From: Larkinella terrae
GTDB taxonomy: Bacteria; Bacteroidota; Bacteroidia; Cytophagales; Spirosomataceae
NCBI RefSeq assembly: GCF_009668025.1
Contig: NZ_WJXZ01000011.1
Coordinates: 1-64,000 of the forward strand
DNA: 64,000 nucleotides
Reading direction: 5' to 3'
Of the stretch, positions 52,619-61,486 are shown in pieces (the first letter of the stretch is position 1; the number at the start of each line of letters is the position of its first letter). The notes under the pieces are model-generated. The model had not been told where the DNA came from. It searched no databases and saw nothing but the letters and a program-made list of their open reading frames with translations. A program made the position numbers and the translations under genes.

Positions 52619-54112
52619 ATGCTGATTCTGAACCTTTCTCTCCGCCCTAATCGGGTTTATCATTCTCTGTTTTTATGGCTTGCTGGCTGGTGTCAAATTA
52701 CGCTGGCACAAACTGCTTTATCGGACAAAATCCGGCAGGTTGAAAACAACCTTTTACCCGCCATCGTCGTCGAAGGTGAACAGCCATTTAATCTGACCGA
52801 TCGGATGAAGCAACTCAAGGTTGCCGGGCTCAGCATTGCGGTTATCAAAAATGGGAAAGTGGAATGGACGAAAGGATACGGTTTTGCCAATCGGGAGGAA
52901 AACCGCCCGGTCAATGAAAACACGATGTTTCAGGCGGCTTCGATCAGTAAACCAGTGGCCGCATTGGCGGCTTTACACTGGGTTGAAAAAGGGCGATTTT
53001 CCTTGGATCAACCGGTTAATACGTACCTGAAAGACTGGCAACTACCTGAAAATAAATACACTACCAGTGAAAAGGTAACACTCCGTCGGATCATGAGCCA
53101 CACGGCCGGGCTAACCGTACACGGTTTTCGGGGGTATGCCAACGGCGAAGAAATACCGTCACTTCTTCAACTATTGAATGGGGAAAAACCTGCCAATTCA
53201 CCGGCGGTAGTTCCGGATACGGTTCCTGGCTCTGTTTTCCGGTATTCGGGTGGTGGTTATACGGTTTTACAAAAAGCTTTGGTCGATCAGCTTAACCAGC
53301 CGTTCCCGGTTCTGATGCAGGAAACCGTTTTTTCAAAAATCGGAATGCCGCACAGCAGCTACGAACAACCACTGTCCGATCGGTTTCGGCCGTTCGCGGC
53401 CACGGGTTATCAACTGAACGGACAGGCGATTAGCGGCAACTGGCATACGTATCCCGAAATGGCAGCCGCAGGATTGTGGACAACCCCGTCGGATCTGGCG
53501 CGTTACGTGATCGAAATTCAAAAATCCGTTCAAGGTAAATCCAACCGATTGATTTCCAAAAAGATGGCAGATCAAATGATGACCAAACATTTGGATCAGT
53601 ACGGTCTTGGCCCCATGATGCAAAACGAGGGCGATTCCATGCTGTTTATTCACGGCGGAACCAACAACGGTTTTCGCAGCCTGTACGCAGCGCAGGTCTA
53701 CCACGGCAATGGCGTGGTGATCATGACCAATTCCGACAACGGTTTTACGATTATCTACGAACTTCTGCGAAGCGTTTCGAAGGCTTACGGCTGGAATTTT
53801 TACAATCCGAAGGGGGATGGCTGGAATTTTTATAAACCGACCGTCGTCAGAAAACACAACCTGAGCGCGGAACAGATCCATCGAATCGTCGGTAAATACA
53901 GCATGCCCGATTACACGTTTGATATTGTTCAGACCAACGGAAAACTTTACCTGCAACCGCATTGGGACAAAGCCGTCATGGAGATCATTCCCGAAAACCG
54001 AACCCGTTTCCTGGACCGCGACGGGCAATATCGACTGGATATGATCTATGAAAACAACACCGACGTGAAGGCGATAAAAGTGTACGGTGATGTATTTACC
54101 CGGGAAAAGTGA
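52619..54112 (+). CDS. Beta-lactamase-fold serine hydrolase
   Basis: The 497-residue product starts MLILNLSL with a signal peptide ending TLAQ. A 30-codon longer frame upstream is A/T-rich leader. The penicillin-binding fold is shown by the Ser-x-x-Lys motif in QAASISKPVAALA and a Tyr-Ser-Gly in RYSGGGYTVLQ. The C-terminal 100 residues form a separate beta domain. A 30-base near-exact tandem duplication (53789-53838) gives GWNFYNP...GWNFYKP. It probably acts on D-amino or peptide substrates; resistance function is not implied. Confidence 0.88.
   Translation: MLILNLSLRPNRVYHSLFLWLAGWCQITLAQTALSDKIRQVENNLLPAIVVEGEQPFNLTDRMKQLKVAGLSIAVIKNGKVEWTKGYGFANREENRPVNENTMFQAASISKPVAALAALHWVEKGRFSLDQPVNTYLKDWQLPENKYTTSEKVTLRRIMSHTAGLTVHGFRGYANGEEIPSLLQLLNGEKPANSPAVVPDTVPGSVFRYSGGGYTVLQKALVDQLNQPFPVLMQETVFSKIGMPHSSYEQPLSDRFRPFAATGYQLNGQAISGNWHTYPEMAAAGLWTTPSDLARYVIEIQKSVQGKSNRLISKKMADQMMTKHLDQYGLGPMMQNEGDSMLFIHGGTNNGFRSLYAAQVYHGNGVVIMTNSDNGFTIIYELLRSVSKAYGWNFYNPKGDGWNFYKPTVVRKHNLSAEQIHRIVGKYSMPDYTFDIVQTNGKLYLQPHWDKAVMEIIPENRTRFLDRDGQYRLDMIYENNTDVKAIKVYGDVFTREK
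53789..53838 (+). repeat. 30-base tandem duplication inside the hydrolase gene
   Basis: GGCTGGAATTTTTACAA begins at 53789 and GGCTGGAATTTTTATAA at 53819, one unit (30 bases) apart and in frame. It adds ten residues. Confidence 0.75.
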
Positions 54113-54200
54113 GGAAAACTGCCTCGGTTTTGTTGTATTACTTCCAGCCCGATGAGCTATATTGCGGGCCACGTTTCTCCGTCTGGAAAATTTCTCACGT

Positions 54201-55139
54201 ATGGAAAATCAGATTTTAGGTCTTCACCACATTACGGCCATTGCCGGAAATGCCCAGAAAAATGTCAATTTTTACACCAAAGTGCTGGGGCTGCGGTTTA
54301 TCAAAAAAACCGTCAACTTCGATGATCCGCATACGTACCACTTTTACTTTGGCGACGAAGGCGGTTCACCAGGCACCATTCTGACGTTTTTCCCGTGGGG
54401 CAGTGCCGTTCAGCCGGGCCGACGCGGAACCGGCATGGCTACCGAAATCGGCTATTCGGTTCCGGCGGGCAGCCTCGAGTTCTGGCAGAAGCGGTTTGCG
54501 GATCACAACGTCATTTACAACAAACCCACGCAGCGGTTTGGCGAAACCTACCTGCCTTTTCTGGACCCCGACGGGCTGAAACTGGAATTGATTGTTTCCA
54601 AAACCGCCGACAACCGGACGCCCTGGGAGACGAGCGACGTCAAAGCGGAGGTGGCGACGAAAGGGTTTCACAATGTAACATTAACGCTGCGAAATATCAG
54701 AGACACGGCCGATGTTCTGACCGAACTTTTTGGTTATCAGCTCATTGACCAACACGTTAATCGCTACCGGTTTGCGACCAGCGCGGTCGAAAATGCGTCG
54801 CTGGTCGATCTGGTGGAAGTTCCGGGCGAAAACCAGGGACACGTTGCGGGCGGAACCATTCATCACGTGGCTTTCCGGGTCAAGGATGAAGCGGTTCAGA
54901 AAGTTTTTCAGGAGCGGATCGCCGACAAAGGATTTGAAGTCACCGAACAGATCGACCGGAATTATTTTCATTCGATTTATTTCCGGGAACCGGGCGGGGT
55001 GTTGTTTGAAATTGCCACCGACAACCCCGGTTTTACCGCCGATGAATCCGTCAGCGAATTGGGAACGCACCTGAAGTTACCCGCTCAATACGAGCCCCGG
55101 CGCGCTGAGATTGAGCGTCATTTACCGGTTTTGCTATAA
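54201..55139 (+). CDS. Ring-cleaving dioxygenase, VOC fold
   Basis: This 312-residue protein holds two VOC halves: LGLHHITAIAGNAQKNVNFYTKVLGLRFIKKTVNFDDP and GFHNVTLTLRNIRDTADVLTELFG. The metal histidines are likely in LHHIT and IHHVAFRVKD and the glutamate in FEIATDNP. MhqO/MhqA-type members act on hydroquinones. The start MENQILG is preferred to a 13-codon longer one. The last six bases overlap the convergent esterase gene. Confidence 0.9.
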   Translation: MENQILGLHHITAIAGNAQKNVNFYTKVLGLRFIKKTVNFDDPHTYHFYFGDEGGSPGTILTFFPWGSAVQPGRRGTGMATEIGYSVPAGSLEFWQKRFADHNVIYNKPTQRFGETYLPFLDPDGLKLELIVSKTADNRTPWETSDVKAEVATKGFHNVTLTLRNIRDTADVLTELFGYQLIDQHVNRYRFATSAVENASLVDLVEVPGENQGHVAGGTIHHVAFRVKDEAVQKVFQERIADKGFEVTEQIDRNYFHSIYFREPGGVLFEIATDNPGFTADESVSELGTHLKLPAQYEPRRAEIERHLPVLL

Positions 55140-55862
55140 ATACACTTTCACCATTTGCTGCCAGTATTCGGCCTTGTGGGCGCGGCCTTCCCAGACATAC
55201 AGATCGTGCGGGATCTGCTTTTCACCCAGCGATGAACTCAATTCGCGGTTATTGTCGATAAACGGATCGTCCTGCCCGATGGCGATCAGGAAATGCATCC
55301 GGCGGAGCAGGGCCAGCGTGCATTCGTCGTGCAGATTGGGCAGAAAATGCGTGGGCGTGTTGAAGTAAATCGTTTCGTCGTAATAGGTGTCGAACAATCC
55401 CCGAAAACAGTCGACCGGTTTTGATAAATCGTATCGACCGCTGAGTGCCACCACTTTACCGAACCACTGAGGATGCCGAAGGGCAATGTTTACGGCGTGG
55501 TAGGCACCAAAACTACAGCCAAACGAGATCATGAACGGTTGCGGATTTTTCTGGCGGGTAAACGGCAGCACTTCCTCCAGAATATACTGCTCGTACTGCA
55601 AATGCCGGGAAACGCGTTCGTGCGGGGGAATCCAGCGGCTGTACAAACTCTCGGCGTCGACGCTGTCAACGCAGAACAGTTGCAGGTTGCCATTGTCCAG
55701 TTTATCAGACAGCGCATCGACCAGACCAAAGTCTTCAAAATCGAAAAACCGCCCGCGTCGGGTCGGGAAAACCAGCACCCGCGCACCGGCATGGCCGAAA
55801 ACCAGTAACTCCATATCGCGATTCAATCGAGGACTGAACCATTTGTGGTATTCCCGATGCAT
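55134..55862 (-). CDS. Alpha/beta-fold esterase (esterase D-like)
   Basis: This 242-residue cytoplasmic protein matches esterase family alpha/beta hydrolases: VLVFPTRRGRFFDFEDFG, the nucleophile in MISFGCSFGAYHAVNIAL, an acid in AIGQDDPFIDNNRELS and histidine in WEGRAHKAEYW. Bacteroidota genomes annotate such proteins as esterases of unknown substrate. It converges on the dioxygenase gene. Confidence 0.88.
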   Translation of the reverse strand: MHREYHKWFSPRLNRDMELLVFGHAGARVLVFPTRRGRFFDFEDFGLVDALSDKLDNGNLQLFCVDSVDAESLYSRWIPPHERVSRHLQYEQYILEEVLPFTRQKNPQPFMISFGCSFGAYHAVNIALRHPQWFGKVVALSGRYDLSKPVDCFRGLFDTYYDETIYFNTPTHFLPNLHDECTLALLRRMHFLIAIGQDDPFIDNNRELSSSLGEKQIPHDLYVWEGRAHKAEYWQQMVKVYL

Positions 55863-55933
55863 AACTGCCCCTGTTCAATAAGCAATTTGCACAGATTTTC
55901 AGTTACCGAACAGATTTTTTCTTAAAGAATTTG

Positions 55934-56527
55934 TTAAAAAATCTCGGGATGCTGTAACATAACCTGTTGCCAAAGCGCGTACCCTTTCCGGCTCAGGTGC
56001 AAACCGTCCGATTCGAACAATTCCCAGCGGGGGCGACCGCTGTTGTCGAGCATGGGCGTGAAAATGTCCACATAATGATAACCGGGCATTCGTTCGATTT
56101 TCTGCCGGATGAGCTGATTGGCAAACCGGATGGTGTTGATGAGGTGCCAGCGCGCCGGGCTCGGTTTAATGGCGACAAATGAAAACGGCACTTCGGGCAA
56201 ATGGCGCTGCATTTTAGCCGTCAGCGCGCAGAAAAACAGGTAGACCTCCTCCGCATGGCGGCCGTCGCCCAGGTCGTTGTCACCGGCGTAGAACACGATC
56301 GAGCGCGGCTGAACCGGCACCACCAGTCGTTCGAAAAACCAGCCACAAGCCGCCAGCGTCGAACCACCGAACCCGATGTTCAACACCGGTTTTCCGGAAA
56401 AATCCTGATCGAGCGTGTTCCACAACCGAATGGAGGAACTGCCGTAAAAAACCGTGCGGTTGGTGACTTCGGCGGTGGATCGGACCTTTTTTTCGAGTTG
56501 ATGGACTTCGTCTTCGTACCAGATCAT
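55934..56527 (-). CDS. GDSL/SGNH-type hydrolase
   Basis: This 197-residue protein has the SGNH blocks: FYGSSSIRLWNTL (Ser), NIGFGGST (Gly), VFYAGDNDLGDG (Asn) and ESDGLHLSRKGYAL (Asp-His). It is likely cytoplasmic. A TTG start at 56551 would add eight residues (MSEPFPKP); the ATG is chosen but neither has a clear ribosome site. Substrate unknown. Confidence 0.85.
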   Translation of the reverse strand: MIWYEDEVHQLEKKVRSTAEVTNRTVFYGSSSIRLWNTLDQDFSGKPVLNIGFGGSTLAACGWFFERLVVPVQPRSIVFYAGDNDLGDGRHAEEVYLFFCALTAKMQRHLPEVPFSFVAIKPSPARWHLINTIRFANQLIRQKIERMPGYHYVDIFTPMLDNSGRPRWELFESDGLHLSRKGYALWQQVMLQHPEIF

Positions 56528-56557
56528 GGGTTTCGGGAATGGTTCCGACAAAAGTAC

Positions 56558-56578
56558 GCGTACCCACGGACTTTAGGC
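56558..56578. repeat. GTACCCACGGACTTTAG repeat at the kinase stop
   Basis: GTACCCACGGACTTTAG is one base from the kdpC copy and covers the stop codon of the histidine kinase (TTA at 56573-56575). Confidence 0.6.
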
Positions 56579-58312
56579 CACGGGCAATCGGAAATAAAAG
56601 GCCGCGCCCGGTTCAACGCCTTCTTTCAGCCCAATCTCCCCACCCATCGATTGAATAAACTCCTTGGAAATGGCCAGCCCGAGGCCCGTTCCGCTGACCT
56701 GCCCGTTCTGACCGGGTGCGCGGAAATACCGGTCGAACACTTTGGAGCGATGTTCGGGGCGCAAACCGGGTCCAAAATCCCGAACCGTAAACTCCACTTC
56801 CTTGCCCATCTGCCGAACCGAGATATCAACCGCGTTCTCTTCCGGACTGTGCCGAATGGCGTTCGACAACAGATTAACCAGCACCCAGGTAGCTTTGTCC
56901 GGATCGGCTTTGATAGCGGGCAGGTTGGTCGGATCGGCAACCGCAAACCGTATATGTCGCTGACTGGCAGCCACTTCCAGCGCCCGGGTCGCGTAATGAA
57001 CCAGATCGCCCGGATCAACAGACCGGATTGTCAACTGAATCTGGCCCGATTCGACCTGGGCCATGTTCAGGAGTTCGCCAGTGATGTTCAGCAGGCGGTC
57101 GGCGTCGTTGCGAACGTGATCGACCAGTTGTTTCTGCTCTTCGTTCAAGGCACCAACGCGTTGATCGTCCAGCAGTTTCAGGCTCATTTTAATGGCCGAA
57201 ATGGGCGTTTTCAATTCGTGCGAAACCGTGGCGATGAAGTTGGTTTTGGCCAGGTCGCGCTCCTGGTAGGCGGTGATATTTTCGAGAACTATTACCCAAC
57301 CGGCGGCAATGGGCTGCTCTTCGCCGGTGCGCGTCAGCGTCACCTCGTGCGTCTGCCGGTTAAAATAGCTCTCTTTTCCTTCGTCAAAAATTTTCAGAAA
57401 TTTCCGGTCGGCAGCAGCTTCCGACGGTTTTTCCATCAGGTTCTGAATCAGCGTCCGCAGCAAATCGTTGGTCAGGGCCACATCCGGTGCGTACCGGCCC
57501 ACCACCTCGGCCTCCTGAACGCCCAGCAACCGGCAGGCAACAGGGTTGGCAAACCGGATTTTTTTCTTCTCATCCAGACCGATAATCCCGTTGTCCATCA
57601 ACTGAATCAGCGTATCGATGCGTTTTTTCTCGAACAGCACATCGGCCAGTTTGGTGTGCTCGTATTCATCGAGTTTATGCGCCATCGAGTTGAACGCCCG
57701 CGCCAGTTCGCCAAATTCGTCGTCCGACTTGAAATGCAGCCGTTCCTCAAAATTCCGGCTGGCCACTTCCTGAATCCCACGCGTCAGTTCCCGCAGCGGA
57801 TTGGCAATGTAACCGGGGAAATTGACGATGAAGGAAAAAAGAATCAGGAAGCAGAACGTGCCCATCACTGCCAGCCAGACCAGCGCGTCTTTGGCGGTTT
57901 GCTCGGCCACGGTATTTTTCCGGAACATGGCCTGCTGGTTGATCGACCCCAGTTGCAACAGATTTTGCTGCATCCGAGCGACGGTCAGGGAGTCAATGCG
58001 GTTTCCGGATTTTAGGCGGTCGAAATCCGCCCGGAGTGCATCGGCCAGTTCTTTTTCGCCTTCCTCCGTCAAATGGGTTTCCTGCCCGCGCAGGGCGGTT
58101 TCGAACGTTTTCAGGGCGTTGGGGTCGGTATTGCGCGTCAGCAGGGCCTTTTGCATGCTTCCCACAAACTGCAACGACGTGTAATTGTCCTTCAGAATCG
58201 CCCGGGCATCGTTCGAAAGCTGGTTCAAATAATACATTGCCAAGCCGCCCACCAGCAGCATAACGACAAACAGGAAGCCCAGCGCCAGCGATATTTTTAC
58301 TTTTATTGTCAT
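56573..58312 (-). CDS. HAMP-PAS sensor histidine kinase of the kdp cluster
   Basis: This 579-residue kinase has two membrane helices (about residues 8-30 and 150-175), a HAMP linker (NPLRELTRGIQEV), a PAS-like part (LMDNGIIGLDEKKKIRFANP), HisKA with His365 (FIATVSHELKTPISAIKMSL) and HATPase (NLLSNAIRHSPEEN, RDFGPGLRP, GTGLGLAISKE). It overlaps the KdpD-like gene by four bases. It probably supplies the kinase half that the shortened KdpD lacks. No response regulator gene follows. Confidence 0.93.
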   Translation of the reverse strand: MTIKVKISLALGFLFVVMLLVGGLAMYYLNQLSNDARAILKDNYTSLQFVGSMQKALLTRNTDPNALKTFETALRGQETHLTEEGEKELADALRADFDRLKSGNRIDSLTVARMQQNLLQLGSINQQAMFRKNTVAEQTAKDALVWLAVMGTFCFLILFSFIVNFPGYIANPLRELTRGIQEVASRNFEERLHFKSDDEFGELARAFNSMAHKLDEYEHTKLADVLFEKKRIDTLIQLMDNGIIGLDEKKKIRFANPVACRLLGVQEAEVVGRYAPDVALTNDLLRTLIQNLMEKPSEAAADRKFLKIFDEGKESYFNRQTHEVTLTRTGEEQPIAAGWVIVLENITAYQERDLAKTNFIATVSHELKTPISAIKMSLKLLDDQRVGALNEEQKQLVDHVRNDADRLLNITGELLNMAQVESGQIQLTIRSVDPGDLVHYATRALEVAASQRHIRFAVADPTNLPAIKADPDKATWVLVNLLSNAIRHSPEENAVDISVRQMGKEVEFTVRDFGPGLRPEHRSKVFDRYFRAPGQNGQVSGTGLGLAISKEFIQSMGGEIGLKEGVEPGAAFYFRLPVA

Positions 58313-59436
58313 GACAGAATCACTAAATCAATGTCCGATTCCGAAAGTTTAGTCAGCAACCGATTGAATGCATTCGTGCGCAGAATGACCTGCCGGAGGT
58401 TAAAATGCGGTTTTCCGATGCAGACGGTCGTAATTTTTCGCTTCTCACACTCCTCAACCAGTGCGTTAAAGATACTCTTGTTTTTCACCTGAACGACTTC
58501 CGCGCCCAGTTCCGTCGCCAGTTTCAGGTTGTTGATCAAATGCCGCTGCACGTCCAGCTTGATGCGGCTGGAATCTTCGGCGGGCGTCTGCACGTACAGC
58601 ACGCACCAACGGGCCTGGTAATAAGCCGCCAGCCGGGCGGTTTTTCGAATCACGCTCCGGGCCACCACCTGATTGCTGCTGATGGACGCCATCAGGCGCT
58701 CGGGCCGGAACTGCGCACCAACCGGCAAAATCGTTTCGACTTTTCGTTCAACCGCCGTCGCCACTTCTTTCAGTGCCAGCTCGCGCAATTGCAGAATTTT
58801 ATCGGCCTGGAAGAAATTGCGCAAAGCGGTTTCGACTTTGGCCGGATCATAAATCTTGCCATCTTTCAGACGCATAATCAGCTCATCGGCCGGCAAATCG
58901 ATGTTCACCACCTCGTCGGCAGTCTGCAAAACCCGGTCGGGCACACGTTCCCGCACCTCAATGCCGGTGATGTTGTGCACCTCGTCGTACAGACTTTCGA
59001 TGTGCTGAATGTTGACGGCGCTGACCACGTTAATGCCCGCTTCGAGTATTTCGAGCACATCCTGCCAGCGTTTTTCATTTCGGGAACCCGGCACGTTGGT
59101 GTGCGCCAGTTCGTCCACAATCACCAGTTCAGGATGCTGATTCAGAATGGTTTGCAAGTCCATCTCTTCCAGTTCGCGACCTTTGTAAAACACTTTCCGG
59201 CGCGGAATCAGCGGCAATCCTTCCACCAATGCCTGCGTTTCGGCCCGGTTGTGCGTCTCCACAAAACCTACCTTCACATCGATCCCTCCGCGCAGCAGCG
59301 CGTGCGCTTCCTGCAACATGCGGTAGGTTTTGCCGACCCCCGCACTCATCCCGATGTAAATCTTAAACTTCCCCCGGCGCGACTCCTGAATGAGCCGGAG
59401 AAACTGGTCAGCAGACTGATCGCGGTTGTTGTCCAT
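58309..59436 (-). CDS. kdpD: KdpD N-terminal half, without the kinase
   Basis: This 375-residue protein has only the N-terminal part of KdpD: Walker A IYIGMSAGVGKTYRMLQEA, then VKVGFVETHNRAETQALVEGL, VDELAHTNVPGSRNEKRWQDV and ITGIEVRERVPDRVLQ, followed by a USP-like domain (QARWCVLYVQTP). Normal KdpD goes on with four membrane helices and a histidine kinase; here a separate kinase overlaps downstream by four bases. The start MDNNRDQ is chosen; an upstream in-frame ATG at 59463 sits in the repeat 59454-59506. Confidence 0.92.
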   Translation of the reverse strand: MDNNRDQSADQFLRLIQESRRGKFKIYIGMSAGVGKTYRMLQEAHALLRGGIDVKVGFVETHNRAETQALVEGLPLIPRRKVFYKGRELEEMDLQTILNQHPELVIVDELAHTNVPGSRNEKRWQDVLEILEAGINVVSAVNIQHIESLYDEVHNITGIEVRERVPDRVLQTADEVVNIDLPADELIMRLKDGKIYDPAKVETALRNFFQADKILQLRELALKEVATAVERKVETILPVGAQFRPERLMASISSNQVVARSVIRKTARLAAYYQARWCVLYVQTPAEDSSRIKLDVQRHLINNLKLATELGAEVVQVKNKSIFNALVEECEKRKITTVCIGKPHFNLRQVILRTNAFNRLLTKLSESDIDLVILS

Positions 59437-59453
59437 GTTGAGAGGTGATTGAA

Positions 59454-59506
59454 GATTGACCATCGACCGCCGACCATCGACGATTGACTATGGTCGATGG
59501 TCAATC
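59454..59506. repeat. Word-built inverted repeat between the porin and kdpD genes
   Basis: GATTGACCATCGAC (59454-59467) pairs exactly with GTCGATGGTCAATC (59493-59506). The loop repeats GACCATCGACG and GATTGAC. It fills the spacer. Confidence 0.8.
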
Positions 59507-59512
59507 GTCATT

Positions 59513-60625
59513 CTAGAAACTTACAGCTATTGAGGTCGTGACTGCCTGGTTGGTTCGTCGCACCGGGGTTGTTGCGGTTTCGGAAAAAACCGCATCCTTG
59601 CTGCTGAAAACCCGGTATTCAATCCGCCAGACCGCATTAGGCAAAACCGCGTAGTCGTAGTTGACGGAATAACCCCAGGTTTGAAAACCGTTCAGCGTAC
59701 CCGTGCTGATAATCACCCCGTTTTTGTCGTTGTAATATTCCGCCCGCCCCGCTACGTAGCTTTTGGGGCTGACGGCATACCGGGCAATCACCACCGGCGA
59801 ATACCAGACGTAACTTCCACTTCCAACGCGCCTTCCTTCACTGATGAGCGGTTTTCGGTCGGCACCGAAGTCGAAGCCCAGCGTAACGCCCAACTTGCCG
59901 GTCGGATTGATGATGGCGTAGAAATTATTGAAAAACCGGGTCTGTTTCAACGAATCCGGCCGATCTGATCCCAGAAATGTACTCCAGTTAAGCGTCAGTT
60001 TTGAGCTGGGCTTGAACTGCACCTGGGTACTGAACGACGGTTTTGTATAGCCCGCCAGCCGGTTGATCCGCTGCCAGCCGTTCAAAACCGATCCCAGAAC
60101 CGTCCATTTTCCATTCGGTGCGTTGTAGGTCAGTTTGGCTCCGGCCAGGTAATACGGCGAATTTTCGGCTAACAGGCTGCGCGTCAAGGTCCAGCAATCC
60201 TTGGAAACCGCACTCTCAAACCCGATGTGGGACGTAAAAATCCCGGCCTCCAGCCACAGATCGCGGTTTTTAATCAGCTTCACGCCCGCATTGGCTTCGT
60301 AAATATTCCGCAGCAACGGCTGCTCGGCGGCATAGTTGTACTGGGCGTACGTACCCACCTGAATTGCCAGATTTGCCCGTACTCGTTCGTCGGAATAAGC
60401 CGCCTTGAGAAACGCCAGATTCACATTCACCTCGCGGTTTCGTTTGTGGTTATACAGAAAACCGGGCCGCTCCTGCGCTTTAGGCTGGCTCAGGTCCTGC
60501 GCGTAATAGACTTCGGCGTAACCGGAAAAGGTTAGTTTTGAAGCGGATGACGAATCGGTTTGTCCAAACGAATTGCGACCCAAAACCGCTATTAAAACAG
60601 CGGTAATTATTAAAACTTTCTTCAT
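59513..60625 (-). CDS. Outer-membrane beta-barrel porin of the kdp cluster
   Basis: This 370-residue protein has a signal peptide ending SFGQ and is almost all beta strands, ending in the aromatic signature VAVSF. The motif GYAEVYYAQDLSQPKAQERPGF is that of a barrel found in Bacteroidota kdp clusters. It is between kdpC and kdpD, so a role in letting potassium or small solutes through the outer membrane is plausible but not shown by the sequence. Confidence 0.82.
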   Translation of the reverse strand: MKKVLIITAVLIAVLGRNSFGQTDSSSASKLTFSGYAEVYYAQDLSQPKAQERPGFLYNHKRNREVNVNLAFLKAAYSDERVRANLAIQVGTYAQYNYAAEQPLLRNIYEANAGVKLIKNRDLWLEAGIFTSHIGFESAVSKDCWTLTRSLLAENSPYYLAGAKLTYNAPNGKWTVLGSVLNGWQRINRLAGYTKPSFSTQVQFKPSSKLTLNWSTFLGSDRPDSLKQTRFFNNFYAIINPTGKLGVTLGFDFGADRKPLISEGRRVGSGSYVWYSPVVIARYAVSPKSYVAGRAEYYNDKNGVIISTGTLNGFQTWGYSVNYDYAVLPNAVWRIEYRVFSSKDAVFSETATTPVRRTNQAVTTSIAVSF

Positions 60626-60668
60626 GATTTGATGCGGCTATTCTACCAGCCGAGTTTTGTTGCACTAC

Positions 60669-60915
60669 ATGTACCCACGGACCACCGGGCGACCTCGTTT
60701 AGTCCCTGAGATCCTGGCATTTTTTATGTAAACTTTAAGAGATTGTCCAAAAATCTCATCTTCTACCGTAAAGGTCCGCCCCCAACCCCCTAAAGGGGGC
60801 TTTAATCGGTGTGCTAAAGCCCCCTTTAGGGGGTTGGGGGCAAAGCGAAAGAAGGAAAATTGTAATTTTAGACAGTCTCTAAGCAAAGGCTTCACGGACT
60901 AAAGTCCGCGGGTAC
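60669..60915. repeat. Nested repeat element between kdpC and the porin gene
   Basis: Three layers can be seen. The outer ends are GTACCCACGGAC...TTAGTCCCTGA (60669-60706) and TTCACGGACTAAAGTCCGCGGGTAC (60891-60915). Next come transposon-end-like arms, AAGAGATTGTCCAAAAAT (60737-60754) and a right copy ending AGACAGTCTCT (60865-60881). The centre is a 27-bp perfect palindrome (60778-60841). No transposase gene is present. The right edge provides the stop of kdpC. Confidence 0.75.
60778..60841. repeat. Perfect 27-bp inverted repeat (CCCCCTAAAGGGGG type)
   Basis: The arms 60778-60804 and 60815-60841 are complementary at all 27 positions, with a 10-base loop. Each arm contains a smaller palindrome, CCCCCTAAAGGGGG. 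From general knowledge, C-rich phrases like this are frequent in Bacteroidota spacers. Confidence 0.9.
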
Positions 60916-61474
60916 GTAATTCGTCCAAACCGACATTCAGGCGAAGCACATTTACTTTGGCCGGACCAAACAAGCCCAGCAGTGGCCCTTCGGTTTGACT
61001 ATCAACCAATTGGTTCAGCTTTTCTACGGAAATACCGCGCACTTTCGCAATCCGGGCCAGCTGAATTTTAGCCGCTGCGGGCGACAGATCGGGGTCGAGG
61101 CCGGAGCCGGAAGCCGTCACCAGTTCGGCGGGAATAGCGGCTTTCTGAACTTCGGGATTATGCACCAGAAAGGTATCAATCCGCGCCTGAACGGTTTTCA
61201 GGTAATCCGGATTGCTCGGCCCTTTGTTCGACCCCGCCGACCCGGCCGCGTTGTAATCCACCGCAGACGGGCGGCTGTTGAAATACCGGTCTTCCGTAAA
61301 TTGCTGGCCAATCAACTGATAACCAACCACTTTTCCATTGACCAGAACCGTTTCACCTTTGCCGCCACCCGGCGCAAATCGGGCAATTCCGGCGACGAGC
61401 AAAGGATAAATAACCGCTAAAAGAACCAGCATGACCAGGGTCAGTCGAATGGCTGGGGAGATATGAGTTTTCAT
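60899..61474 (-). CDS. kdpC: Potassium-transporting ATPase subunit C
   Basis: This 191-residue protein has one N-terminal membrane helix (residues 10-30) and KdpC features: RYFNSRPSAVDYNAAGSAGSN, VPAELVTASGSGLDPDLSPAAA and LGLFGPAKVNVLRLN. The last residues (RTRGL) are coded by the repeat at 60899-60915. It follows kdpB with 12 bases between. Confidence 0.95.
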   Translation of the reverse strand: MKTHISPAIRLTLVMLVLLAVIYPLLVAGIARFAPGGGKGETVLVNGKVVGYQLIGQQFTEDRYFNSRPSAVDYNAAGSAGSNKGPSNPDYLKTVQARIDTFLVHNPEVQKAAIPAELVTASGSGLDPDLSPAAAKIQLARIAKVRGISVEKLNQLVDSQTEGPLLGLFGPAKVNVLRLNVGLDELRTRGL

Positions 61475-61486
61475 TTTTTTAATTTG

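Noticed and set aside
56201-58015. 604-codon plus-strand frame
   Set aside because: It lies opposite the SGNH hydrolase and histidine kinase genes and has no recognisable family; it is a shadow.
60778-60841. Reading the 27-bp palindrome as a plain terminator of kdpC
   Set aside because: No T-run follows on either strand, and it is nested inside a larger repeat, so a repeat element is the better call.
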